Source: an uncultured Planctomycetaceae bacterium (GTDB lineage: Bacteria; Planctomycetota; Planctomycetia; Pirellulales; Pirellulaceae). From it: a stretch of 26,489 nt of DNA. Made by a program: the position numbers and the translations under genes. A model generated the notes under the pieces. It searched no databases and was not told where the DNA came from. It saw nothing but the letters and a program-made list of their open reading frames with translations. Location of the stretch: positions 1 to 26,489 of the forward strand of contig CALBSZ010000130.1 of assembly GCA_937967665.1 (NCBI GenBank), written 5' to 3'. Positions 16,344 through 23,519 of the stretch are shown here, piece after piece (position 1 is the first letter of the stretch; every line of letters begins with the position of its first letter).

Positions 16344-18581
16344 TCAATCGCTGCTTCCTGCAGCAACAAATCCCGACGGGCGTTCGCCCGCCCGCTCTTG
16401 CGTCGCAATCTCAACCGGGACTAACTGTAGACCGTCGACAACGACAAAGCCATCCGATCCAGTATTGGAAATAATAACGCGGCTCGACTTGCCGGCGTCG
16501 AAACGAAACACGCCCAACGCGCGAGGGACTCCATCGACTAGCGCTGACTGACGCTGGTTAACGGTGACAGTTCGTTTGCCATCTGCACACTGGACCGTCA
16601 CGGCCGTTTTCGTCGAGCGGTTTTCGTGCGTCGTGAACAACAACCGCACTTCGTACTTGCCAGCCGTGCTGATTTCAGGCGCGAAAACCGCACTCTTTCG
16701 ACCGCGATCGGCATTGTTGTCGTGCTGGTAGGTCGTTCCAATAAGGGGCGGCTGTGCATCGCTGGTAACCCACTGGCCCGTGTAGGCCGCGTCTGCATCA
16801 TCGAGGACGATGCCAGCGAGTTTCTCCAGCGGAGTCGTCTTGCGGGGCACAATCGCACTCGATTTCACCGACGCGGCCGGTGGCCACGTCAAAACCTGGC
16901 CGTCCGCAACCAGTCGTGATCGCAGTGTTTCGTAGTCAACCGCTTGCACGGCAACTTCCGAATCAATGGCCAAACAAGCGGCCGTCGCTGCGGACTGACT
17001 GGTCACCATGAACACCGGTTCCATGCGGATGCTGGCAAACGCGGTGTGGCTGGCAGAAAGCGCGAATGTCACGAACAAGTTCTTGCACTCTGTCCGCTTG
17101 GGAACGATCGCGCCGTAGCCAATCGGATACGGCGGCGCTCCGCCGCGTCCGCTGGCGACCTTCCCTTCGCGCGTCACCACGCCGTCTTTGACAATCCGTC
17201 GGATCTCGTGCGAATCGGTTCCATAGGATCCGAGCCCGATCGACTTCGGTGCGGCCTTGCGGCCAAACGTGTGATGCTCGGTCAGCACGAGGTCGCTGAC
17301 CATCCGCCGCCCTTCGCGAATATAGATCTGGTGCGGCCACCCACCGTTGTCGGTGAACTCGTCGCGCGGCAGCCCGAAGCGACGCATTTGACTGCGCACC
17401 TTTTCCGGGACTCGCTCGTCCGTGGCGAGAAAGTGCAGCAAGCCGCGATGGTAGTTCTCGATTCGTTTGGCAATTTCTTGGCGACGCGAGTAACTGGCTT
17501 CCGGCCACAGCCAGCTTGCGCCGGGGAGGTTGCCGCCAAACGTCGCGGTATTGAAGTCCCATTTATTGTTTGGAAGCGGATCGTGTTTGCTGAACCAGCG
17601 GAGGTCCATGTCGTCGCCAATCTTCTGGCACGCCGCAATGAACCGAGCAACTAATTCGTAATTGCGAGCGTCGTAATCGGCAGGCGGTTCGATCGGCAGC
17701 CGATCGTCACTGGTGGTCAAACACAGTCGAAAGCAGTACGCCTGCACTCCGGGCGCTGGCTCCCCTTGTTTGCCGGGGTCTCCTTCTTGCACCAGTGGCA
17801 ACAGGCCGCTCTCCGGCCTTCCGGGCACAATGTACGGATCGAGCGGCAGATCACGATCCCAAACACCTTGTCCGCTGGGAGTGCGGCCATTGGCCCGCGG
17901 CCGGTCATGTTTCCAGCGCGGCTGGTACTTGGGCGTGTAATGGATGCCGTTATGGCGTTCACCATACTTGGCGTTGCCCTCGCGGATCAGCGTGTACGTC
18001 ACACCGGCAGCGGCCATCAGATCGCCTTCGTAGGTTGTGTCGATGAACATCTTCGCACGGACGACGCGATCGTCATCCAGGATCACTTCCTTGATCCCTG
18101 TGCCGTCTCTGCTGACCGACTTCAAGCGAGCTTCTCGGAGCACGTTCACGCCCGCCTCGTTGACCATCGCGTCAAACACCCGCTCGGCCACGTGCGGTTC
18201 GATCGAATACGCGCCACCAGTCGCTGGTCCGCCCTTGCTGCGAAACGGCTGATCCCAATTCAAATCCTTGCCATACGTCGCTACCAGTTTTGTGAAATAC
18301 TCCCGCGCGATCCCTCCGATACTGCGTGGATCGCCAATATCCACGGCGCTGAGGCCGCCCGATGTCATACCGCCCAAGTGCTTTCCCGGCCCCAGCAACA
18401 TCACCGACTGGCCCATCCTCTGCGCCTGCACAGCCGCGACAACACCCCCCGACCTCCCGCCGTAGACGCAAACGTCAGCGGTGAGAACATTTGGTCGCGG
18501 CCGATCGGCTCTCGCTGGCAGCGAACCGACAACGGCGCACACGAACAGCGAGCTAAAGATAACAACGGGCCAATATCTCAC
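16344..18581 (-). CDS. Exported FAD-dependent oxidoreductase with C-terminal golvesin-like domain
   Basis: The 745-residue product has a signal peptide (VVIFSSLFVCAVVGSLPARA), then an FAD_oxidored-type Rossmann motif, VCVYGGRSGGVVAAVQAQ (residues 38-55), followed by GKHLGGMTSGGLSAVD. The mid part has FIDTTYEGDLMAAAGV and a conserved ALSASHTAFASIRMEPVFM block. From about residue 600 a beta-rich domain like the golvesin C-terminal/xanthan lyase type follows (VLDDADAAYTGQW, GTTYQHDNNADRG, VVVDGLQLVPVE). GTG 18581 overlaps the upstream stop as GTGA and has GAGG eight bases before it, so translation is probably coupled. With sulfatases next to it, a role in oxidising or trimming sulfated carbohydrates is plausible but unproven. 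Confidence 0.88.
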   Translation of the reverse strand: MRYWPVVIFSSLFVCAVVGSLPARADRPRPNVLTADVCVYGGRSGGVVAAVQAQRMGQSVMLLGPGKHLGGMTSGGLSAVDIGDPRSIGGIAREYFTKLVATYGKDLNWDQPFRSKGGPATGGAYSIEPHVAERVFDAMVNEAGVNVLREARLKSVSRDGTGIKEVILDDDRVVRAKMFIDTTYEGDLMAAAGVTYTLIREGNAKYGERHNGIHYTPKYQPRWKHDRPRANGRTPSGQGVWDRDLPLDPYIVPGRPESGLLPLVQEGDPGKQGEPAPGVQAYCFRLCLTTSDDRLPIEPPADYDARNYELVARFIAACQKIGDDMDLRWFSKHDPLPNNKWDFNTATFGGNLPGASWLWPEASYSRRQEIAKRIENYHRGLLHFLATDERVPEKVRSQMRRFGLPRDEFTDNGGWPHQIYIREGRRMVSDLVLTEHHTFGRKAAPKSIGLGSYGTDSHEIRRIVKDGVVTREGKVASGRGGAPPYPIGYGAIVPKRTECKNLFVTFALSASHTAFASIRMEPVFMVTSQSAATAACLAIDSEVAVQAVDYETLRSRLVADGQVLTWPPAASVKSSAIVPRKTTPLEKLAGIVLDDADAAYTGQWVTSDAQPPLIGTTYQHDNNADRGRKSAVFAPEISTAGKYEVRLLFTTHENRSTKTAVTVQCADGKRTVTVNQRQSALVDGVPRALGVFRFDAGKSSRVIISNTGSDGFVVVDGLQLVPVEIATQERAGERPSGFVAAGSSD

Positions 18582-19144
18582 GGAATCTTCCTCGCCTCGG
18601 CTTTCGATGGTCGTAGATCGGCAACTTGTTTCGCTTCCTTGCGAGGCAGCCATTTGCGATGTTCCTCGATCACGTCCGCCCAAGCGGCCTCGCCAGCGAG
18701 ATTGTTCCATTCATGCAGATCCTTTTCGTGATCATATCGTTCTTCACTGCCATCAGCGTAGCGGATGTACCGCCAGCGCGGGCTCCGCACCGCATGGTTG
18801 CCACGACCGTACGTCATTATCGCAGGATTCCTCCACTCCATGTCGAGATTTCGCAGTAGCGGCACGATGCTCTGGCCGTCACACTGGGGATCGTCCGGCA
18901 AACCACATAGTTCCAGCAAAGTCGGGTAGAGAACGCTCATATCGACGGGACGATCACAGCGACTGCCCGGTGAGGTGATTCCCGGTGCGACGACGATGAA
19001 GAGTACGTCGGATGCTGCCGGCTGCTCTTCCGCAAGCGCTTTTGCTTCGCAGCCAGCCCAAGCAATCCACAGTGCGACCGCTGGCAACAACTGCGAAAGG
19101 AGCCCGGGCGGACGCTTCGATTTGCCAAAGTTGCTTTTAAACAT
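18578..19144 (-). pseudogene. Sulfatase, internally deleted (active site missing)
   Basis: The N-terminus has a signal peptide (LLPAVALWIAWAGCEAKALA) and the first strand of a sulfatase (SDVLFIVV). It then jumps directly to the C-terminal part (VAPGITSPGSRCDRPVDMSVLYP, RSPRWRYIRYADGSEERYDH, EWNNLAGE). About 330 residues, including the CxPSR formylglycine site and metal ligands, are missing compared with the sulfatase domain at 19145. The frame stays open, so a 188-residue product could be made, but it cannot be an active sulfatase. The ATG directly follows the TAG of the upstream gene, and the end overlaps the FAD oxidoreductase start. Confidence 0.85.
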
Positions 19145-22100
19145 CTATTTGTTGTTCTTGATAGCCGGATAGTCCGAGACATCATCGGGCGATGGATCAA
19201 CGGGCCAGTACTGTTTGCGATCACGATAGGGCGGGTCGGGGATGTTTACCGCTGGCAGAAATCGGCGCAAGTCGCGAATCGACTCCGCATATTCAACGTT
19301 ACCAGCCAAGTTGTACCATTCACGCGGATCTTTCTTGTGATCGTACAATTCCTCGCTGCCGTCGCGGTAGCGAATGTACCGCCAGCGCGCCGTGCGAACC
19401 GCATGATTCATGTGGCCGTGAGTCGTAATTGCCGGAGTCACTCTCCGTGCGTGAGGGTCCTGGAGAAGTGGTTGCAGGCTTTCACCTTCCAGCCGCTCAA
19501 CGTGAGGCAGATCGCAAAGGTCAACCAGTGTTGGATACAGGTCGAGCAAGCTGACCGGCGTCTCGCAACGTGAGTTGGGTTTGGTCACACCCGGAGCGAC
19601 GACGATCAGCGGCACGCGCGTTGCCTGTTCCCACAAGCCCCACTTCGTCCAGTGTTCCTTCTCGCCCAGGTGCATCCCGTTATCGCTCCACAGTACGATG
19701 ATCGTGTTCTCGGCGTGCGGCGACGCGTCCAGGGCATCGATCAGTTTGGCCAGTTGCGCATCCGCAAACGCGATGCAGGCCAGGTACGCCTGCACGGCGA
19801 GCTTCCATTGCCTTTGTTTCACAGCGGCGTCATGAAAACCGGTTCGCTCCCGTGCCAGCCAGAGGCCGTATCCCGGCAAGTCGTTCACGTCGCCTGGCTT
19901 CGTCGCCGGCAGTTCGATCGAATCCAGCGGAAAGAGGTCGAAGTATTTCTTGGGCACGTGCCACGGCATATGCGGCCGATAGAAACCAACGCCGAGAAAA
20001 AACGGCTGCGAGTACTTGCGTTGCAAAAACGCTCTGGCCCAGGCGACAAGCTTTCCGTCGGCCATGTCGCGATCGTCGTAATGTTCCAGCGGTTGCCAGC
20101 GCCAGAATTGATGCAGGCCGAGGCCAATGTGCGGGCGCTGTCGAGGCTCAGGATCTTTCGGCTGTTTGAAATAGGCGTGCCACGACTGCGGATCGTTCAT
20201 GCCGGTGTGAAAAACCTTGCCGCCCCCTTCGACTCGGTAGCCATTCTTCTTGAAATGCTCAGGCAGCGTGACCACATCGGGCAGCACGTCGCGGATCCGT
20301 TTGCCGCTGTAGTAGAGTCCGCTCGTTGACGGCCGCATGCCCGTGAGCACGCTTTTGCGTGAAGGGTTGCATGCGGGCGCTGTGCAGTAGGCGCGAGTGA
20401 ATAACATGCCGCGCTCGGCGAGACGGTCGAAGTTGGGCGTGCGCGCCTGCGGATGTCCTTTAAGCACGCCTAGCCAGTCATTGAGATCGTCAACCGCGAT
20501 GAAGAGCACGTTGGGACGATTTTTGGACAACGTGTTCTTTGTAGAACGGGCACTCTTGCCCGTCGTTTCACCTGTGACGGGCAAGAGTGCCCGTCCTACA
20601 ACTGGCAGCGACTTGCCGTCGTACACGAAGTAATGCCCGCGGTCGTCCGTGGGCATGCTGACCATCACACCCGACATGCGCCGCCAATCTCCGCCCATGA
20701 GAATGTCGAGCCGCCCGTCGCCGTTCCAATCAACGACGCTCGGCCCTGCCAAATGACTGAAGAAATGGAATAGCTTTCTTGGCGGTTCAAATCGGTCCCC
20801 GCCGGCGCCGCGATGAAACAGCACCCAGCCTTCGAAATAATGCTTATGCGTGATCAAATCCAACTGCCCGTCTCCGTCCCAATCCACGGCCGCGATGCCC
20901 GTGCGGCCGCTGCGACTGGAGTCGATACTTGGATTCTTGATTTTCAATGCCGCGCAAACGGGCTTGTTCTCTGTGGTTTTCAAGGCGCGCACGGATGCGA
21001 GATCGCTCGTTCCGTTGCCCAAATAAATGACCAGATTACTGTGCTTATCCAATCCGACAATGTCGAGCAACCCGTCGTTATTCCAGTCGACGACGTCGGG
21101 GAGCGTACGATGTGGATGCACCAGCTTCTTGCCACCGAGCGTGAAGAGGTGCGGCTTCTCGAATCGCAGTTCACCTTCGACGCGGCGGCCTTTCATCCAG
21201 TAGAGCCGGCGTCCCATTGTGGTGGAAACAATATCGAGCACGCCATCGCCGTCCCAATCGCGGGCGCGCGGCGCGCAACGGTCGCCGTACCATTCCCAAG
21301 CCCCGTGATGCGAACCGTCACCCAACTCGAAGCAATGCGTTATCAGCGCAGAGCCGTCGATCCGCTCTACTCTTCGCGGCGGGGCAAGGAGTTTGTTGGC
21401 ATCGCTGCCGGTGTTCTCGGCCCACATCGGAATGCCGGGCTCTGCGCCGAGCAACAAATCGAGGTCTCCGTCGCCGTCGAAGTCCACCGGCTCGGGCGTC
21501 GAGATACCGGGACCGCGCAGTGGTGTCGTGGGGGTTGCTTGCATCGCCAGACGGCCGATCGACTTCCAACCGTTCACGAGCGACTGCGCCTTGGGTAGGA
21601 CGGGCACTCTTGCCCGTCGATCGGGTTGACGGGCAGGAGTGCCCGTCCTACTGTATCGCTGAAAGAAGGCCAGCGAGCCGAAATAGGTGGACCCGATCAA
21701 TTCGACTCGCCCATCGGCGTCCAAGTCGGCGGCTTCCAGATGAAAGGCCTCTGCGTCTGGTTCGGTCCCTCCGTCTAGTTTCAGACTCCCGGCTAACTCG
21801 AATTTCGGCAGTCCCTTCGCAGACACGTTCCGATAAACTCGTACACCTGGTTGATGATCTCCGACGACCAGTTCTTGACGCCGATCGCCGTCAAGATCGA
21901 CGCACAACGGATAAACAAATCCAAAGCATTCGATCGGATCTTCTCCCGCGGCGAGAGCGCGCGGCGGGTCGAAAGTCAATTGACCTTTGTCACTTACATT
22001 GCGGGCAAAGTAGATGCGACCGGCTGTGGGGTGATGCGTTTTCGGATTCGCGCCGAAGGCATGCTTCATCACGTCTTGATGATTCGTTCCCAATATCAGG

Positions 22101-22747
22101 TCTTCTCGGCCATCTCCGTCAAGATCGGCCGCATCGAGACTGACGGCGTCGACTCCGCCCGGGCCGACGAACCCTGGGCGATACGGCTTGTTCCGTGAAT
22201 CCGTCACCGCCGTGATCTTCCAGCGCGGTGCTTTGGGCTTCCCGACGTTGACGAACAAGTGCACTGCGCCATGGGTGTTTGCCGGAACATTCTTGTGCTT
22301 GCGGGCCACGCTGGCGATCGCAAGTTGCCCATCGCCGTCGTCCTTGATCAGGCAAAAGAACCTGCCCAGACGCCAGTCATCCAAAAGTAAATGGGCTCTG
22401 TCAAAATGCGCGAAGCGGGGGTCACGCGGCGTGCCAACATTTGGCAGCCAATACAGCTTGTACCGCCCATCCGCCGCGCCCTTGTCGTTGTATCGCGGAT
22501 GCGAAAGCCAAAGCAGGTCGATAAGTCCATCGCCGTCCCAGTCGGTGAACTTGAAGTCCCCGCCCAGACACGGGAGCGAAACCGATTTCAGTTCTGGATT
22601 GCCATAGAGAATGGGCTCGCACACGATGTCGGCTGAGGCATAGTAGGACGGGCACTCTTGCCCGTCGTGACCTATCAAGACGGGCAAGAGTGCCCGTCCT
22701 ACAATGGCAATAAGCGTCGCTCGGAGCATCCCCAAACAGCTATTCAT
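19145..22747 (-). CDS. FG-GAP/VCBS repeat-sulfatase fusion protein
   Basis: This protein of about 1200 residues has a signal-peptide-like start, an N-terminal region (about 40-715) with nine Asp-rich FG-GAP/VCBS loops such as DWDGDGLIDL, DLDGDGREDL and DFDGDGDLDL, and a C-terminal sulfatase (about 744-1200) of the iduronate-2-sulfatase type. The sulfatase begins RPNVLFIAVDDLND and keeps the formylglycine site CNPSRKSVLTG near 793, plus LWSDNGMHLGEKEHWTKWG. It should hydrolyse sulfate esters outside the cytoplasm, with the propeller binding the substrate or the cell surface. Three palindromic repeats are read in frame at residues 16-35, about 366-385 and about 717-736. ATG 22747 overlaps the upstream stop (ATGAATAG), as in the paralogue at 26439. 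Confidence 0.88.
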   Translation of the reverse strand: MNSCLGMLRATLIAIVGRALLPVLIGHDGQECPSYYASADIVCEPILYGNPELKSVSLPCLGGDFKFTDWDGDGLIDLLWLSHPRYNDKGAADGRYKLYWLPNVGTPRDPRFAHFDRAHLLLDDWRLGRFFCLIKDDGDGQLAIASVARKHKNVPANTHGAVHLFVNVGKPKAPRWKITAVTDSRNKPYRPGFVGPGGVDAVSLDAADLDGDGREDLILGTNHQDVMKHAFGANPKTHHPTAGRIYFARNVSDKGQLTFDPPRALAAGEDPIECFGFVYPLCVDLDGDRRQELVVGDHQPGVRVYRNVSAKGLPKFELAGSLKLDGGTEPDAEAFHLEAADLDADGRVELIGSTYFGSLAFFQRYSRTGTPARQPDRRARVPVLPKAQSLVNGWKSIGRLAMQATPTTPLRGPGISTPEPVDFDGDGDLDLLLGAEPGIPMWAENTGSDANKLLAPPRRVERIDGSALITHCFELGDGSHHGAWEWYGDRCAPRARDWDGDGVLDIVSTTMGRRLYWMKGRRVEGELRFEKPHLFTLGGKKLVHPHRTLPDVVDWNNDGLLDIVGLDKHSNLVIYLGNGTSDLASVRALKTTENKPVCAALKIKNPSIDSSRSGRTGIAAVDWDGDGQLDLITHKHYFEGWVLFHRGAGGDRFEPPRKLFHFFSHLAGPSVVDWNGDGRLDILMGGDWRRMSGVMVSMPTDDRGHYFVYDGKSLPVVGRALLPVTGETTGKSARSTKNTLSKNRPNVLFIAVDDLNDWLGVLKGHPQARTPNFDRLAERGMLFTRAYCTAPACNPSRKSVLTGMRPSTSGLYYSGKRIRDVLPDVVTLPEHFKKNGYRVEGGGKVFHTGMNDPQSWHAYFKQPKDPEPRQRPHIGLGLHQFWRWQPLEHYDDRDMADGKLVAWARAFLQRKYSQPFFLGVGFYRPHMPWHVPKKYFDLFPLDSIELPATKPGDVNDLPGYGLWLARERTGFHDAAVKQRQWKLAVQAYLACIAFADAQLAKLIDALDASPHAENTIIVLWSDNGMHLGEKEHWTKWGLWEQATRVPLIVVAPGVTKPNSRCETPVSLLDLYPTLVDLCDLPHVERLEGESLQPLLQDPHARRVTPAITTHGHMNHAVRTARWRYIRYRDGSEELYDHKKDPREWYNLAGNVEYAESIRDLRRFLPAVNIPDPPYRDRKQYWPVDPSPDDVSDYPAIKNNK
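20541..20599. repeat. GTAG-hairpin REP pair inside the sulfatase gene, copy 3
   Basis: The two 24-base arms (20541-20564 and 20576-20599) are reverse complements with one mismatch and an 11-base loop. Each arm reads GTAG (GTAG AAC... on the left) followed by GACGGGC-ACTCTT-GCCCGTC, a hairpin in its own right. It encodes residues about 717-736, in the linker between the FG-GAP region and the sulfatase domain. Confidence 0.93.
21595..21651. repeat. GTAG-hairpin REP pair inside the sulfatase gene, copy 2
   Basis: The arms 21595-21618 and 21628-21651 are reverse complements with one mismatch (CAAGAG versus CAGGAG) and a 9-base loop. This copy is read in a different frame from copies 1 and 3, giving an arginine/proline-rich stretch (RTGTPARQPDRRARVPVLP) between the fourth and fifth Asp-rich loops, and it still has no stop codon. 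Confidence 0.93.
22643..22702. repeat. GTAG-hairpin REP pair inside the sulfatase gene, copy 1
   Basis: The arms 22643-22666 and 22679-22702 are perfect reverse complements over 24 bases, with a 12-base loop. The 60-bp element encodes 20 residues (positions 16-35) in the signal-peptide region of the fusion protein. The first six bases of what appears to be the same element occur at the same place in the paralogue, at 26484-26489. Confidence 0.95.
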
Positions 22748-22823
22748 CCAGGTCCTCAATGCGATAAAGATGCCGGTCCGTTCGTACGAAGATGGTCCGG
22801 CCGACGATTGCCGGCGTTGCCTT
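22697..22823 (-). repeat. Inverted duplicate of 26363-26489 (PQQ gene end plus FG-GAP gene start)
   Basis: Read on the minus strand, these 127 bp align without gaps to 26363-26489, with about 14 differences by eye. All differences lie in the part coding for the PQQ-like C-terminus; the last 55 bases, covering the start of the FG-GAP gene, are identical. Upstream of 22823 the similarity ends abruptly. Confidence 0.9.
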
Positions 22824-22859
22824 ATTTACGTGATGGTCCATGTACAGCGGAACGCTCAT
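22740..22859 (-). pseudogene. Chimeric remnant: DUF5615-like toxin start joined to PQQ-like protein end
   Basis: This 39-codon frame starts MSVPLYMDHHV, which resembles the beginning of planctomycete DUF5615 (PIN-like) toxins, and continues as KATPAIVGRTIFVRTDRHLYRIEDLDE, which matches the end of the PQQ-like protein at 25169-26446. Its ATG overlaps the stop of the DUF433 gene (ATGA), the usual coupling in DUF433-DUF5615 pairs. Its TAG overlaps the start of the FG-GAP/sulfatase gene. A deletion joining two unrelated genes in frame explains this best. The toxin identity rests on 11 residues and the neighbour, so it is moderately secure; the PQQ tail is clear. Confidence 0.72.
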
Positions 22860-23122
22860 GGCAAGTGGCCAAGTTGCCGAAGTTTGTTTTGAATCGTCTC
22901 ATCCGCTCTCCGGCCCTTGATCTCGGCGACACGACGCAGCCGGTGGTCGAGTTCTTGCTCGAGTTCTTGTTGATGATCGTAATAGTACGTCAGCGCAGCA
23001 TGGATCTGTGCGAGACTCAAGTAGGGGTACTGTCGATGAATGTCTTCGGCATGCCAATGGTGAGCGAGGTGGTCTTGAACGATTTCCACAACCTTCGTAG
23101 TCGTTCCCAAAACCATCGCCAC
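22856..23122 (-). CDS. DUF433 family antitoxin-like protein
   Basis: The 88-residue frame matches DUF433 (VLGTTTKVVEIVQDHL, then EDIHRQYPYLSLAQIHAALTYYYDHQQELE), a small helix-turn-helix family usually paired with a DUF5615 PIN-like toxin. The family normally has another 15 or so residues at the front. These are present upstream in the same frame from ATG 23167 (MSTVS, then PHIQVTADGVA), but codon 6 is TAA (23152-23150). Translation would have to begin at GTG 23122 or ATG 23116. The partner toxin gene, overlapping by ATGA, is reduced to its first 11 codons, so the pair is no longer a working toxin-antitoxin system. Confidence 0.75.
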   Translation of the reverse strand: MAMVLGTTTKVVEIVQDHLAHHWHAEDIHRQYPYLSLAQIHAALTYYYDHQQELEQELDHRLRRVAEIKGRRADETIQNKLRQLGHLP

Positions 23123-23153
23123 GCCGTCGGCGGTGACTTGGATATGTGGTTAA

Positions 23154-23423
23154 CTAACCGTGCTCATGGTTCAACAACTCCCATCGGCAGAAAACACCTG
23201 CGCCGCTTGCATTGACTCCTTCATTGTAAACGGGCGTGGTTTCGCAAGCGACTCCGCTTTCAGATTTTCTCGGCGAAGACTCGGCGGGCTGGGGAAGTTT
23301 CGGCAGCCTCCAGGCTTTTCCATTCTTGAATGCCCAAGCCCCCTTCTCGATCGGCTGTTGTGAATAGGCCAGCGGTGACTGGCCCGCAAACGAGAACAGT
23401 AGAATTGCTACGATAGGTCTCAT
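23154..23423 (-). CDS. Small secreted protein of unknown function, possibly a remnant
   Basis: This 89-residue frame has a clear signal peptide (MRPIVAILLFSFAGQSPLAYS) and a possible ribosome site (GAGG, eight bases upstream of ATG 23423). The mature part (EKGAWAFKNGKAWRLPKLPQ, then an unpatterned tail) matches no family I know. Its stop overlaps the ancestral DUF433 start at 23167. The tail may be non-coding DNA read after a truncation, since neighbouring genes show the same sort of damage. It could be the front end of a larger lost gene. Confidence 0.35.
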   Translation of the reverse strand: MRPIVAILLFSFAGQSPLAYSQQPIEKGAWAFKNGKAWRLPKLPQPAESSPRKSESGVACETTPVYNEGVNASGAGVFCRWELLNHEHG

Positions 23424-23519
23424 CAAAAGATCCTCTGCCGCGCGATGATACGGCAATGCTGGTTCGAAAACACCGGGTCAAGGCACCGGGCCCGTTCCCG
23501 GTCGGGGACAAGTCATTCA

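Noticed and set aside
23200..23245. TACAAT box upstream of the DUF433 gene as a promoter
   Set aside because: The only TTG-containing candidate for -35 is too close (about 13 bases), so the pair is not convincing.
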